A stretch of 64,000 bases of DNA from CAISCU01 sp051861545. GTDB lineage: Bacteria > Bacteroidota > Bacteroidia > UKL13-3. The stretch spans positions 248,001-312,000 of the forward strand of contig JBIMKP010000001.1 of NCBI GenBank assembly GCA_051861545.1, given 5' to 3'. The position numbers and the translations under genes are program-made. Under the pieces are notes generated by a model. It did not search any database. It was given only the letters and a program-made list of their open reading frames with translations, and had not been told where the DNA came from. This document shows positions 53,156 to 62,375 of this stretch, piece by piece (the first letter of the stretch is position 1; the number at the start of each line of letters is the position of its first letter).

Positions 53156-53514
53156 TTAATTTGAATATCTACCCAACACTTCAATAGACGCATCCAGTTC
53201 TTCTTTTGAATTGTAAATATGGGTTGATAAACGTAAAGAATTCAATCCGTTTTCGTGCACTACGCGAATTCTGAATTTCTTTTCATCACAATATTGGTAA
53301 ACCTTTGCGGCATCTGTACCCTTCAACCTAAAGCCATTTACTCCTGCTCGCGAGATAGATTCGGTTGGTGTTATTAATTCAATTTTATCGCCCATAGCCA
53401 ATAATTTTTCTTGGGCATAAGAACACAACTCGAAAATACGGTTGTAAATTTTTTCGGGACCAATTGTACTAAAAAAGTTGATAGCAGCATCTACTCCTTT
53501 AAACAAACCCAAAA
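53156..53514 (-). pseudogene. Truncated second copy of the class V aminotransferase gene
   Basis: An open frame of about 120 codons whose product is nearly identical to residues 316-432 of the aminotransferase at 57432-58730. Both carry FKGVDAAI/YKGVDAAI, GPEKIYNRIFEL, ITPTESISRAGVNGFRLKG and NSLRLSTHIYNSKEELDA. The similarity stops at about 53514, and what follows upstream on the minus strand is unrelated. The pyridoxal phosphate Lys and the entire N-terminal domain are missing, so it cannot be a working enzyme. The two copies lie in direct orientation 4.3 kb apart. Many differences are third-position changes, suggesting divergence before truncation. Confidence 0.88.
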
Positions 53515-53670
53515 CTACCAGTACCATATTGGGAATAATGACTCATTATGGGATAACTTTATCGTATTATGCATGCGCCATAAATTTATATATAACTGAA
53601 TATCATACATATATATATAATTATAAAGGTTGGCATGTCAGTTGTTATTTAGATAACAAATTCAATAACA

Positions 53671-54072
53671 ATGAAAAACATACGTAATTTATTTATCCTT
53701 ATTTTTACAAGTGTAATATTATTGCCAAGTTGCAAAAAAGACCTTGTTGAAAAATTTGAACAAAACAAAACCACTGAAAAAGTAATTGCAAAGAATACTT
53801 CAGAGGTGAAGGCTCCAGAAAATTTTAAATGGAACACCAACAGGACCATTAAAATTACAGCCAATCCTATTGTAGGAGACGCTAGAGTAGCTGTTTTAAA
53901 AGTTGAAGCAACTGATGGAACTGTTTTATTTACAAAGCTTCAAAAAGTAAAAGAAAGTGTGGATTTAACTTTAGAAGTACCTGCTCGTTATGAAAAGGTA
54001 AATGTAGTTTTTGGCGGGATGCAAAAGACTTATGACACAAAAAGTGGAAAAGCAGAGCTTAGCTTTAATTAA
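53671..54072 (+). CDS. Small lipoprotein paired with an LruC-domain protein
   Basis: 133 residues. The lipoprotein signal has Cys21 (VILLPSC). A spacer rich in Lys and Glu is followed by a beta-rich domain, APENFKWNTNRTIKITANPI and TLEVPARYEKVNVVFGG. The phrase NFKWNTNRTIKIT resembles the segment after the lipidation site of single-chain LruC proteins, where a similar 'F-x-W/F-x-T-x-x-T-V-x-x' sandwich precedes the rest. It may therefore be the detached N-terminal domain of the next gene product, 107 bases downstream. The role is unknown, and surface exposure is likely. Confidence 0.7.
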   Translation: MKNIRNLFILIFTSVILLPSCKKDLVEKFEQNKTTEKVIAKNTSEVKAPENFKWNTNRTIKITANPIVGDARVAVLKVEATDGTVLFTKLQKVKESVDLTLEVPARYEKVNVVFGGMQKTYDTKSGKAELSFN

Positions 54073-54179
54073 AATTATTTCAGAAATTTGTTAAGTACAA
54101 TCAACCCGATTTATCCGACTGCAAGAAAAATTGCAAAAAGGGAAAAACACTTATAAAGAAAAAATATTAAATAAATTAT

Positions 54180-57014
54180 ATGAAGAGTATCAATTCAAAA
54201 ACGAAAAGTTTTCAGAAGTTAAAGCAAGTGGCTTCTTTAATCGTTTTGTTCATGTTAGTAGCATTAACAAAAACGAATGCTATTACGCGTTATGTAAACA
54301 CCGGTGGAACTTGGGGTAGTAATACACCTTGTTATTCCACCATTCAGGCAGCTATTACTGCCTCATCTAATGGTGATGAGATTATCGTTAATTCAGGAAC
54401 TTACACAGGAACCGTTACTGTGAACAAATCCTTGAAAATTTATGGAAACAATTCTAATGTAAATCCAAATGATGGTTCATGGAATTACAATTCTTCAAGA
54501 AACCCAGAATCAATAATAAGCACAACAAGTGGATTTGGGTTTCTTCTTAGTGCAAATAATATTGAAATAAAAGGATTTCAATTAACTGGCAGTGGTGGAG
54601 GAAATTCAATAGGGAATACGAATATCACAACTATGTATTCAAACTGGACCATTGAAAACAATTGGATAGCCAATAATACAAATGTTCAATCAATTTTTAC
54701 AAATGGTAATCCATCTAGCGTACTAGTTGAAAACTTTATAATTAAAAACAATCGTATTGAAAATAATAGCGGAGCGCTTAGAACTTCAATAAATGCATGG
54801 AAATGTGGTACTTTATCAATTACAGGTAATTATATTTCGGGGTCAACTTATCATGGTATCAATGCTGATGGTTATGGGAATGGCACCATATCAAATAATT
54901 ATATTAAAGATGCAAGATATGCCGGTATTCAATTACCTACAAGTCATTCAAGTACTCAGTATTTTGTGGTTGAAAACAATACAATTACTGGTTGCCAACA
55001 GGGTATTCGTTCATATACAAGAGAAACTAATCCATACATTAAATTATTAATTAGAAATAATACTATTATAGTAAATGCCGCTAAATTAGATTTAAATTTT
55101 GGTGCTATTGTTTTACAAGGCACGAATAATAATATAAGTACACCCAATATTGTTGAAGGTAATACCATAACAATTTCTGGTACTGTTGGCACTTCACCTG
55201 TTGGACTGTTTACAGGTGGACCGGCTACAGCGGCTTATGGGATAGTTCTTAGGGGCAGTATGGGACTTACCACAATAAATAATAATACACTTACGGCTAT
55301 TGGTGTAAATGGTGCGCCTTCATCCGCATCAACAAATATTGGCCCTGATATGAGTGGTATTTATTTACAAAACCAAGATGCTAGTTCAAATCCAGCTACA
55401 ACAGCATTATCTGGAACCTTTCAAATACAATCAAACATTGTAGAGGGCTTTAAAAATTCAGTTATATCATTTAATACAAGCACAAATGCTTTAAGTTCAC
55501 TTCCATCGGGTGCAAATGCAACTATTACAGAAAATAAATTATTGCCATCAACTAGCGGGTATGCTATATTAGCGGCAAGTGGAGGTAATTTAATTTCAGC
55601 CACATGTAACTGGTATGGATCAACCGGCTACGCTGATGTAGCTTCTAAAGTTGCAGGTAACGTAACATTCGTTTCATTCTTGGTGAGTGGTACTGACAAT
55701 GATTTAGCTACTAAGGGTTTTCAGCCTGCCTTAGGAACTTGTACAGGAGAGGCAGTTTCTGCACCTACCATTGGTTCATCGGCAGGAATATTTAGTGTGA
55801 TAGGACAATCTAACCTTACATTCTCATTTACAAAAGGGAATGGTAGCAAGCGAGTAATTTTTGTAAAAGCAGGAGCAGCTATTTCAAGCAATCCTGAGAA
55901 TGATAATTCTTATACTGCCTCTTCAACCTTCGGAAATGGAACACAACTTGATAATGGGTATTGTGTATTCAATGATACAGGAAACACAGTATCAGTAACA
56001 GGTTTGAATGCGAGTACTACATATCATTTCACTGTTATTGAATACAATTACCTTTCAAGCACAATATACTACGCAGGTTCACTTGCTTACTCTTCTAATG
56101 CCACGACCTTGCAACCAGACACAGATAATGATGGCGTAGCAGATGCAGATGACCAATACCCAAATGACCAATACAAAGCATTCAACAATAATTTTCCAGC
56201 TGCTGGATTTGGTACCCTGATGTATGAAGATTTATGGCCAGGAAAAGGAGATTATGATTTTAATGATTTGGTTGTAGATTATAGATTGAACACCATCACT
56301 AATGCAGATAATAATATTGTTGAGATGAGCTTCACGTTCGTTACTAGAGCAATTGGTGGATCTCTCCACAATGGATTTGCTTTTCAACTTGATGGTATCA
56401 ACCCTTCAAAAATTACAAGTGTAACTGGTTCTAAAGCAAGCGGTGCACAATGGATTTCTTTAAACGCAAATGGCACAGAAGCAGGACAAACAAACAATGC
56501 AAATATACTTGTATTTGATGATGCTTATAAACTGCTTCCAACACAAGCCGGATTCAGCTTTGTGAATGTATATGAAGGATCACCAAACTCAGGTACTGAC
56601 ACAACCACAATAATTGTAAAGTTTTTATCAAATGGTGCTGCTCCATCAGGAGGAACCTTAAGCTATAGTGCATTCAATACAGGACTATTCAATCCATATT
56701 TGATAGTGGGTCAAGACAGAGGAAAAGAAATTCATCTTGCTGATAAAGTATATACAGATAAAATGAATCTTACTTATTTAGGAAAAGACCAAGATAGAAC
56801 AAATCCATCTACTGGTAAATACTTTAAAACAGCAGATAATTTGCCATGGGCAATTAATGTGGATGCTTCAATCCCTTTCACAAAAGAGAAAACTGATATC
56901 AGTGAAGCCTATTTAAAATTCATTGATTGGGCTAGTTCAGGTGGAAATTCAAGTGTAAACTGGTTCTTAAACCTTGATGGAAACAGAAACACTATCAAAT
57001 TAATGAATCGATAG
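54180..57014 (+). CDS. Secreted right-handed beta-helix protein with LruC domain
   Basis: 944 residues. A long signal peptide (FQKLKQVASLIVLFMLVALT, then KTNA) precedes a parallel beta-helix at about 45-510, with repeated N-N-x-I units (GNTNITTMYSNWTIENNWIA, NFIIKNNRIENNSG). An Fn3-like segment covers about 515-640. A calcium-binding-like DTDNDGVADADDQYPNDQYK (about 642-661) leads to the LruC domain at about 670-935, opening TLMYEDLWPGKGDYDFNDLV. No T9SS sorting tail of type A is evident. It may be exported and anchored with the small lipoprotein upstream. The substrate, if any, is unknown. A strong terminator follows. Confidence 0.82.
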   Translation: MKSINSKTKSFQKLKQVASLIVLFMLVALTKTNAITRYVNTGGTWGSNTPCYSTIQAAITASSNGDEIIVNSGTYTGTVTVNKSLKIYGNNSNVNPNDGSWNYNSSRNPESIISTTSGFGFLLSANNIEIKGFQLTGSGGGNSIGNTNITTMYSNWTIENNWIANNTNVQSIFTNGNPSSVLVENFIIKNNRIENNSGALRTSINAWKCGTLSITGNYISGSTYHGINADGYGNGTISNNYIKDARYAGIQLPTSHSSTQYFVVENNTITGCQQGIRSYTRETNPYIKLLIRNNTIIVNAAKLDLNFGAIVLQGTNNNISTPNIVEGNTITISGTVGTSPVGLFTGGPATAAYGIVLRGSMGLTTINNNTLTAIGVNGAPSSASTNIGPDMSGIYLQNQDASSNPATTALSGTFQIQSNIVEGFKNSVISFNTSTNALSSLPSGANATITENKLLPSTSGYAILAASGGNLISATCNWYGSTGYADVASKVAGNVTFVSFLVSGTDNDLATKGFQPALGTCTGEAVSAPTIGSSAGIFSVIGQSNLTFSFTKGNGSKRVIFVKAGAAISSNPENDNSYTASSTFGNGTQLDNGYCVFNDTGNTVSVTGLNASTTYHFTVIEYNYLSSTIYYAGSLAYSSNATTLQPDTDNDGVADADDQYPNDQYKAFNNNFPAAGFGTLMYEDLWPGKGDYDFNDLVVDYRLNTITNADNNIVEMSFTFVTRAIGGSLHNGFAFQLDGINPSKITSVTGSKASGAQWISLNANGTEAGQTNNANILVFDDAYKLLPTQAGFSFVNVYEGSPNSGTDTTTIIVKFLSNGAAPSGGTLSYSAFNTGLFNPYLIVGQDRGKEIHLADKVYTDKMNLTYLGKDQDRTNPSTGKYFKTADNLPWAINVDASIPFTKEKTDISEAYLKFIDWASSGGNSSVNWFLNLDGNRNTIKLMNR

Positions 57015-57081
57015 TTAAATGTTTAGAAATAACAAAAGTACACTTCAAATCTAGAGTCAAATAATTAGTAACTCTTTCTAA

Positions 57082-57117
57082 AAAGAAGCTGTTTTCTAAA
57101 ATGAAAACAGCTTCTTT
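57082..57117 (+). terminator. Terminator after the LruC-protein gene
   Basis: AAAGAAGCTGTTTTC (57082-57096) and GAAAACAGCTTCTTT (57103-57117) form a perfect 15-base stem with a 6-base loop, followed by TATTTTTG. It is the clearest structure in the 417-base gap before the aminotransferase gene. Confidence 0.9.
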
Positions 57118-57291
57118 TATTTTTGTATGTTAGGTATGATTAGATTCATAAAAAAGATGCAAACCAAAATACTATGAAACAATAAATTTTAATCTTAACG
57201 ATTGTCCGCTTCTTTACCTAAAAACAAATTTATCAAAACTTCATAGCTGATTAATTTTCGTTAAAATCAAACTAAATCTCAAAAATGAAAT

Positions 57292-57435
57292 ATGATTCGT
57301 ATGATGTTTCATTTAGTAACTTCTGAAAATCCAGAATGGATGACATGATTATTGAAAATAAAATACGAAGAAACTCCACCCTCGAACACTCCATTTCAAA
57401 ATACTGAAATAACTATTGAGGTTGAGGCTTTTTAA
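57292..57435 (+). pseudogene. Possible short gene remnant interrupted by TGA
   Basis: A frame from ATG at 57292 reads MIRMMFHLVTSENPEWMT, meets TGA at 57346, and goes on in the same frame with LLKIKYEETPPSNTPFQNTE to a TAA at 57433. The composition is protein-like, but the stretch is short, and I do not recognise the family. It could be the end of a decayed gene left at the duplication junction. The rest of the 57015-57431 gap holds only the terminator at 57082. Confidence 0.25.
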
Positions 57436-58730
57436 CTTTCATATCTACCCAATACTTCAAAAAAAGCATCCAGTTCTTCTTTTGAATTGTAAATATGGGT
57501 TGATAAACGCAATGAATTCAATCCGTTTTCATGCACCACACGAATCCTGAATTTCTTTTCAGCACAGTATTGGTAAACCTTTGCAGCATCGGTACCTTTC
57601 AACCTAAAACCATTTACTCCTGCTCGCGAGATAGATTCTGTTGGAGTAATCAATTCAATCTTATCGCCCATTGCCAATAATTTTTCCTGGGCATAAGAAC
57701 CTAATTCGAAAATACGGTTGTAAATTTTTTCGGGACCAATTGTATTAAAGAAGTCGATAGCAGCATCTACTCCTTTATACAAACCCAATGATTGGGTGCC
57801 ACCATAATAACGATGAGCAGAATCGGCGTAAGTGCCCATTTCAGGCGGATTCAAAGCCATGTTCCACTTGGCATTGTCACTTCCTCCGCCTACAAAATAG
57901 GTTTGAAGTGTTTCTTTAAAATCTTTTCTTACATATAAAAATCCGGTTCCTTTAGGACCCAATAACCATTTATGAGTGCAGGATGCATAAGTATCACAAC
58001 CCATATCATGTAAATCGAGATGAATCATTCCCGGACCATGCGCCCCATCTATGATAGAAAAAATTCCCTTTTCACGAGCCAGTTTACATATCTCTTTGGC
58101 AGGAAGAATTTGTCCTTGTGTACATGGAATATGAGGTACAGCAATGGCTCTTGTTTTTTTGGTAATAAGCGAATTGATGCGGTTTAAAGTTTCTGCCGCT
58201 GTAGAAGCAGGTTCAAATGTTTTGATAACAATACCATCTAGTTTTCTTCTGTTGAGCCAAGGAAATGCATTTCCAACATGTTCATGGGTAGTAAGAATTA
58301 CTTCATCACCTTTTTTAAGAGGAATTCCCCAGCAAGCTATATTGATTCCATCAGTCACATTATGTGTGAGTGCAATTTCATCATCTGAAGCACCAACAAA
58401 ATCTGCAATTTTCTTTTGGGTTGATTCCCAGCCACCATAAGCACCAAACTGGTCACCATCCATCATTCCTTTTTTAACGGCTTCTATTATTGGATATGGT
58501 GATGGGCCCATTGTGCCATTATTGAGGTAAGTTGAATCTTTTTGTAATGGGAATTGCAAACGCAAAGCCTTCCAAAACATAGAATCATCTATATCAGCTA
58601 ATGACTTAATTTCTTGTAAAGAAGGAATTAAACTCGTTCCTGAAACTTCTTTAAAAAAAGTTGCTGAGATAAGCGCAGCTCCTGAACTTTTAATAAAGTT
58701 CCTTCTATTGTTTGGATTTGGTTGGCCCAT
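57432..58730 (-). CDS. Class V aminotransferase-fold enzyme with Tat-like signal
   Basis: 432 residues from the ATG at 58730; a TTG lies 6 bases upstream. The N-terminus NRRNFIKSSGAALISATFF has a twin-arginine-like export signal (RRNFIK). The PLP fold then shows STYLNNGTMGPSPYP near 67, the cofactor-binding Asp228 in IIDGAHGPG, and the Schiff-base Lys254 in SCTHKWLLGPKG. It resembles isopenicillin N epimerase and cysteine desulfurase-like proteins. The substrate is unknown. A truncated copy lies at 53156-53514 in the same orientation, so the 3' end of this gene was duplicated together with or around the LruC pair. Confidence 0.88.
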   Translation of the reverse strand: MGQPNPNNRRNFIKSSGAALISATFFKEVSGTSLIPSLQEIKSLADIDDSMFWKALRLQFPLQKDSTYLNNGTMGPSPYPIIEAVKKGMMDGDQFGAYGGWESTQKKIADFVGASDDEIALTHNVTDGINIACWGIPLKKGDEVILTTHEHVGNAFPWLNRRKLDGIVIKTFEPASTAAETLNRINSLITKKTRAIAVPHIPCTQGQILPAKEICKLAREKGIFSIIDGAHGPGMIHLDLHDMGCDTYASCTHKWLLGPKGTGFLYVRKDFKETLQTYFVGGGSDNAKWNMALNPPEMGTYADSAHRYYGGTQSLGLYKGVDAAIDFFNTIGPEKIYNRIFELGSYAQEKLLAMGDKIELITPTESISRAGVNGFRLKGTDAAKVYQYCAEKKFRIRVVHENGLNSLRLSTHIYNSKEELDAFFEVLGRYES

Positions 58731-58900
58731 TATCAAATTTGATTAATTGATTTGAATATGACAAGGATTATTTTTGTTAATACTTTAGAATATTTTGACT
58801 GAAAATGAAGTATTAAAAACAAGTATTCAGCTTATCATCTGGCTAACTGCATAAATTGGCTTAAAAAATATAACTTCGCAGCCCAAACTTTTTTCTATAC

Positions 58901-59977
58901 ATGCAAAGTTATCAGGTAATTGGTTTAATGAGTGGAAGTTCCATGGATGGGGTTGATTTGGCTTGTTGCGAATTTTCCAATAAAGATAACAATTGGGAGT
59001 ATCGGATTATTGCTGCTGAAACCATTCCTTATGACGAAAAATGGAGGGTAAGGCTTTCTCAATTATATAAACAACCCATTGATTTGTATGCCAAAACCGA
59101 CGCCTTTTTTGGTAGGTATTTGGGTATACTCATCAAAAATTTCATACAAAAACACCAAATAAAACCACAATTGGTGGCTTCACATGGACATACCATTTTT
59201 CACCAGCCTCTTGCCGGTTTCACCGCTCAAATTGGTGATGGTGCGGCCATTTCGGCGATGTGTGGTTTGCCTGTGGTAAATGGTTTCAGAAACATGGACC
59301 TTGCCTTTGGTGGGCAGGGTGCGCCTTTGGTGCCTGTTGGCGATAAATTTTTATTTCCAAAAGAAGAAGCCTGTTTGAATTTAGGTGGTATTGCCAATAT
59401 CTCCTTTTCAAAAGATGATAAAATAAAAGCTTTTGACATTTCTCCCTGCAATATTGTGATGAACAGAATTGCTCGCTGGTTGGGACAAAGTTTTGATGCA
59501 GAAGGAAGAATTGCTGCTACGGGAGAAGTGGATCCTATTTTATTGAATGAATTGGAGCAACTCGATTTTTATCAAATCAACAAAGCAAAATCATTGGGCA
59601 GAGAATGGATCAATGCAGAATTCTGGCCAATTATAAAAAAGTATCAGGATACCAGTGAAGAAGAAAAAATGGCAACAATTGCTGAGCATATTGCTTTGAG
59701 AATTGCAGCTGTTTTAAATGAGAACCAAATCAACAAAGTTTTAGTAACAGGCGGCGGAACTTTTAATAGCAACCTTATCAAACTAATTCAAAGCAAAACA
59801 AAAGCCCAATTGGTTTTGCCTGATGAAATGACAATTCACTTCAAAGAAGCATTAATTTTTGCCTTTTTGGGCGTATTAAGAATTAGAAACGAAGAAAATG
59901 TATGGAGTGAAGTTACCGGCGGTAAAACAAACCATGTCGGTGGTGCACTCTGGGGAAATTTTAAAGATATTATTTAA
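58901..59977 (+). CDS. anmK: Anhydro-N-acetylmuramic acid kinase
   Basis: 358 residues. The family signature GLMSGSSMDGVDLACCEF is at residues 7-24. SHGHTIFHQPLAGFTAQIGD, NGFRNMDLAFGGQGAPLVPV and LNLGGIANISFS follow, as does the C-terminal VTGGGTFNSNLI. It phosphorylates and opens 1,6-anhydro-MurNAc from cell-wall recycling to give MurNAc-6-phosphate. A TAACTTCG -7-like box lies at 58871-58878. The dehydrogenase gene follows after 27 bases, but no functional link is evident. Confidence 0.95.
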   Translation: MQSYQVIGLMSGSSMDGVDLACCEFSNKDNNWEYRIIAAETIPYDEKWRVRLSQLYKQPIDLYAKTDAFFGRYLGILIKNFIQKHQIKPQLVASHGHTIFHQPLAGFTAQIGDGAAISAMCGLPVVNGFRNMDLAFGGQGAPLVPVGDKFLFPKEEACLNLGGIANISFSKDDKIKAFDISPCNIVMNRIARWLGQSFDAEGRIAATGEVDPILLNELEQLDFYQINKAKSLGREWINAEFWPIIKKYQDTSEEEKMATIAEHIALRIAAVLNENQINKVLVTGGGTFNSNLIKLIQSKTKAQLVLPDEMTIHFKEALIFAFLGVLRIRNEENVWSEVTGGKTNHVGGALWGNFKDII

Positions 59978-60004
59978 GCATCAAACCTATAAAAAACCAC
60001 AAGC

Positions 60005-61243
60005 ATGCAATTAGAAAAGCTGATTAAAAAGTACGAAGACAAACAACCCGAAATTGTTTTTGAATGGAAAGATAGTGAAACCGAAGCTGAAGGCTGGGTA
60101 GTAATTAACTCCTTAAGAGGAGGAGCTGCCGGAGGTGGAACACGTATGAGAAAAGGTCTGAATAAACATGAAGTTACTTCCCTTGCTAAAACAATGGAAA
60201 TTAAATTCACAGTAGCCGGACCTGCTATTGGTGGAGCAAAATCAGGTATCAATTTCGACCCTGCTGACCCTAGAAAAAAAGGAGTTTTGGAGCGTTGGTA
60301 TAAAGCAGTTTATCCGCTATTGAAAAACTACTATGGTACTGGTGGCGATTTAAACGTTGATGAAATTCATGAAGTAATTCCAATTACTGAATCATATGGT
60401 TTATTGCACCCACAAGAAGGTGTGGTGAATGGTCATTTTAAAACCGATGAAACCAGCAAAGCAAAACGAATTGCCAATTTAAGAGAAGGTGTTTCTAAAA
60501 TCATTACAGATGATCGTTTTTCTCCTGAGGTTTCTCGTAATTATGTTATTGCCGATATGATTACAGGTTTTGGCGTAGCAGAAGCTGTTCGTCATTATTA
60601 CAGCATTTGGGGTGGAAACGTAAACATGAAAAGAGCCATCATACAAGGATGGGGAAATGTTGGTGCAGCAGCCGCATATTACTTAAGTTTATATGGTGTA
60701 ATTATTGTTGGTATTATCGATAGAAACGGCGGTATTCTTAAACCAGGTGGATTTTCAAAAGAAGAAATCAAAGACCTATTCATAAAAAAAGATGGTAATA
60801 CTTTGGTTGCGAGTGATATGATGTCATTTGAAGAAATCAATGAGAAAATCTGGTCGGTTGGTGCAGAAATTTTTGTACCTGCAGCAGCTTCTCGTTTGGT
60901 TACTAAAGAACAGGTTGATATGATGAAGGATAATGATTTGGAAGTAATCAGCTGTGGTGCAAATGTGCCTTTTGCCGATTCAGAAATCTTTATGGGACCA
61001 ATTGCAAATTATACTGATGACCAAGTATCAGTATTACCTGATTATATCGCAAATTGCGGTATGGCAAGGGTATTTGCTTATTGCATGAGCAATGATGTAG
61101 TTGATTTAACTGATGAAGCTATTTTTAAAGATACATCAAAAACCATTTGGCAAGGTTTGATGCGAGTACATCAATTCAACCCAAAACCAAAAGGAATTTT
61201 GAAAAAGGGAATGGAAATGGCATTGGTTAATTTAGTAAAATAA
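60005..61243 (+). CDS. Glu/Leu/Phe/Val-type amino acid dehydrogenase
   Basis: 412 residues. The ELFV dehydrogenase N-terminal domain has LRGGAAGGGTRMRKGLNKHE, MEIKFTVAGPAIGGAKSGIN, with likely substrate and catalytic lysines Lys67 and Lys79, and TGGDLNVDE with the probable catalytic Asp115. The NAD-binding Rossmann domain starts near 205 with IIQGWGNVGAAAAYYLSLYG and ends in VGIIDRNGG. It deaminates an L-amino acid to its 2-oxo acid with NAD(P). The particular amino acid is not certain, glutamate or a branched-chain one being most likely. Its C-terminal MRVHQFNPKPKG is also seen in Bacteroidota relatives. Confidence 0.88.
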   Translation: MQLEKLIKKYEDKQPEIVFEWKDSETEAEGWVVINSLRGGAAGGGTRMRKGLNKHEVTSLAKTMEIKFTVAGPAIGGAKSGINFDPADPRKKGVLERWYKAVYPLLKNYYGTGGDLNVDEIHEVIPITESYGLLHPQEGVVNGHFKTDETSKAKRIANLREGVSKIITDDRFSPEVSRNYVIADMITGFGVAEAVRHYYSIWGGNVNMKRAIIQGWGNVGAAAAYYLSLYGVIIVGIIDRNGGILKPGGFSKEEIKDLFIKKDGNTLVASDMMSFEEINEKIWSVGAEIFVPAAASRLVTKEQVDMMKDNDLEVISCGANVPFADSEIFMGPIANYTDDQVSVLPDYIANCGMARVFAYCMSNDVVDLTDEAIFKDTSKTIWQGLMRVHQFNPKPKGILKKGMEMALVNLVK

Positions 61244-61248
61244 ATAAA

Positions 61249-62340
61249 ATGGATAACTTTAACTGGGATGAAATCTACTTGGGAAATTCGCTGCGAGCTT
61301 ATGGAAGTTTTGCTCTTATTTTGCTATTGGGTTTCATCTTCAGTGGAGTTTTTGCACGTATTTTTTCTTGGGTTGCTTATAGACTTTTTAGACGATTAAG
61401 CAAAGGAAAATTCTTTGATGAGTTTTTAAGGTTACTCAAAAAACCTTTTAATAACCTTGTTCAATTGGTTATTGTTTATGCTGCATGTTCAAGATTATCT
61501 TTTCCTATTGAGTGGCAAATTGGAAGTGGTCAAGAATTTGGCTTAAGATGGCTAATTCATACTGGATTTTTAATAGCCCTTATTATTGGTTTTATGCGGG
61601 TTTTTAAACGTGGTGTTGATTTTATGGAGTACGTTTATATTCACCATGAGGAATCTCCTATTAGTCCAGATTTAGCAAGTTTCATTAGGCGACTTGTTCA
61701 AATTCTAATTTATATTTTGGGCTTTTTTGTGATTCTAGCAAAGGCTTTCGAAGTAAATATTACCGCTGTAATTACTTCTTTAGGCATAGGTGGTTTAGCA
61801 ATTGCTTTGGCGGCACAAGATACCCTTGCAAATCTCATTGGTTCATTTATTATTTATATCGATAAACCTTTTAATGTAGGCGATATTGTAGAAGTTGGTG
61901 ATATCAGAGGTGAAGTAGAAAAAATTGGTTTCAGAACAACCAGAATCAGAACGCTCGACAGAAGTTTATTGATTGTTCCCAACAAAAAAATAGTTGATTC
62001 TAACCTTAACAATATCTCACAAAGTAACCAAAGAAGAGTTAAGTTTAATTTAGCATTAACTTACTCTAGCGACCCAAAATCAATTTTAGCAATTATAGAA
62101 GATATTAAGGGATATATTCTAGAAGAAACACCCTTAACATCAGAAGAAATAACAGTACGTTTTATTGATTTTGATGCTAGTTCCTTGAACATTTTAGTTA
62201 TCTATTTTGTGAACTCTAATATTTATGAAATCAAAGCAGAAGTAAAGGAACGCATCAATATTAAAATATTAAGTTGTATAGAAAAACATGGATGCAAATT
62301 TGCGTATCCTACACAAACTGTTTATATGCAGAATCCATAA
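61249..62340 (+). CDS. MscS-family mechanosensitive ion channel
   Basis: 363 residues. About four hydrophobic segments precede the pore helix (AVITSLGIGGLAIALAAQDT, LANLIGSFIIYI), with the Ala/Gly pattern of MscS TM3. The beta-domain follows: DKPFNVGDIVEVGDIRGEVE, KIGFRTTRIRTLDRSLLIVP and NKKIVDSNLNNIS, all hallmark sequences. The cytoplasmic alpha/beta domain ends KFAYPTQTVYM. It releases solutes during hypo-osmotic shock in the inner membrane. It starts 5 bases after the dehydrogenase gene and is probably cotranscribed with it. Confidence 0.93.
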   Translation: MDNFNWDEIYLGNSLRAYGSFALILLLGFIFSGVFARIFSWVAYRLFRRLSKGKFFDEFLRLLKKPFNNLVQLVIVYAACSRLSFPIEWQIGSGQEFGLRWLIHTGFLIALIIGFMRVFKRGVDFMEYVYIHHEESPISPDLASFIRRLVQILIYILGFFVILAKAFEVNITAVITSLGIGGLAIALAAQDTLANLIGSFIIYIDKPFNVGDIVEVGDIRGEVEKIGFRTTRIRTLDRSLLIVPNKKIVDSNLNNISQSNQRRVKFNLALTYSSDPKSILAIIEDIKGYILEETPLTSEEITVRFIDFDASSLNILVIYFVNSNIYEIKAEVKERINIKILSCIEKHGCKFAYPTQTVYMQNP

Positions 62341-62375
62341 ATTTTCAGCATAAAATAGATTCTATAATTCTGTTC

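Noticed and set aside
54131..54319. A 62-codon frame overlapping the start of the LruC-protein gene
   Set aside because: It is out of frame with the long gene, lacks a plausible family or signal peptide, and is explained as a shadow of the 54180 gene.
57346..57348. TGA at 57346 as a selenocysteine codon
   Set aside because: No hairpin of the bacterial SECIS kind is evident just after it, no selenium gene is in the window, and the residues around it do not match a known selenoprotein.
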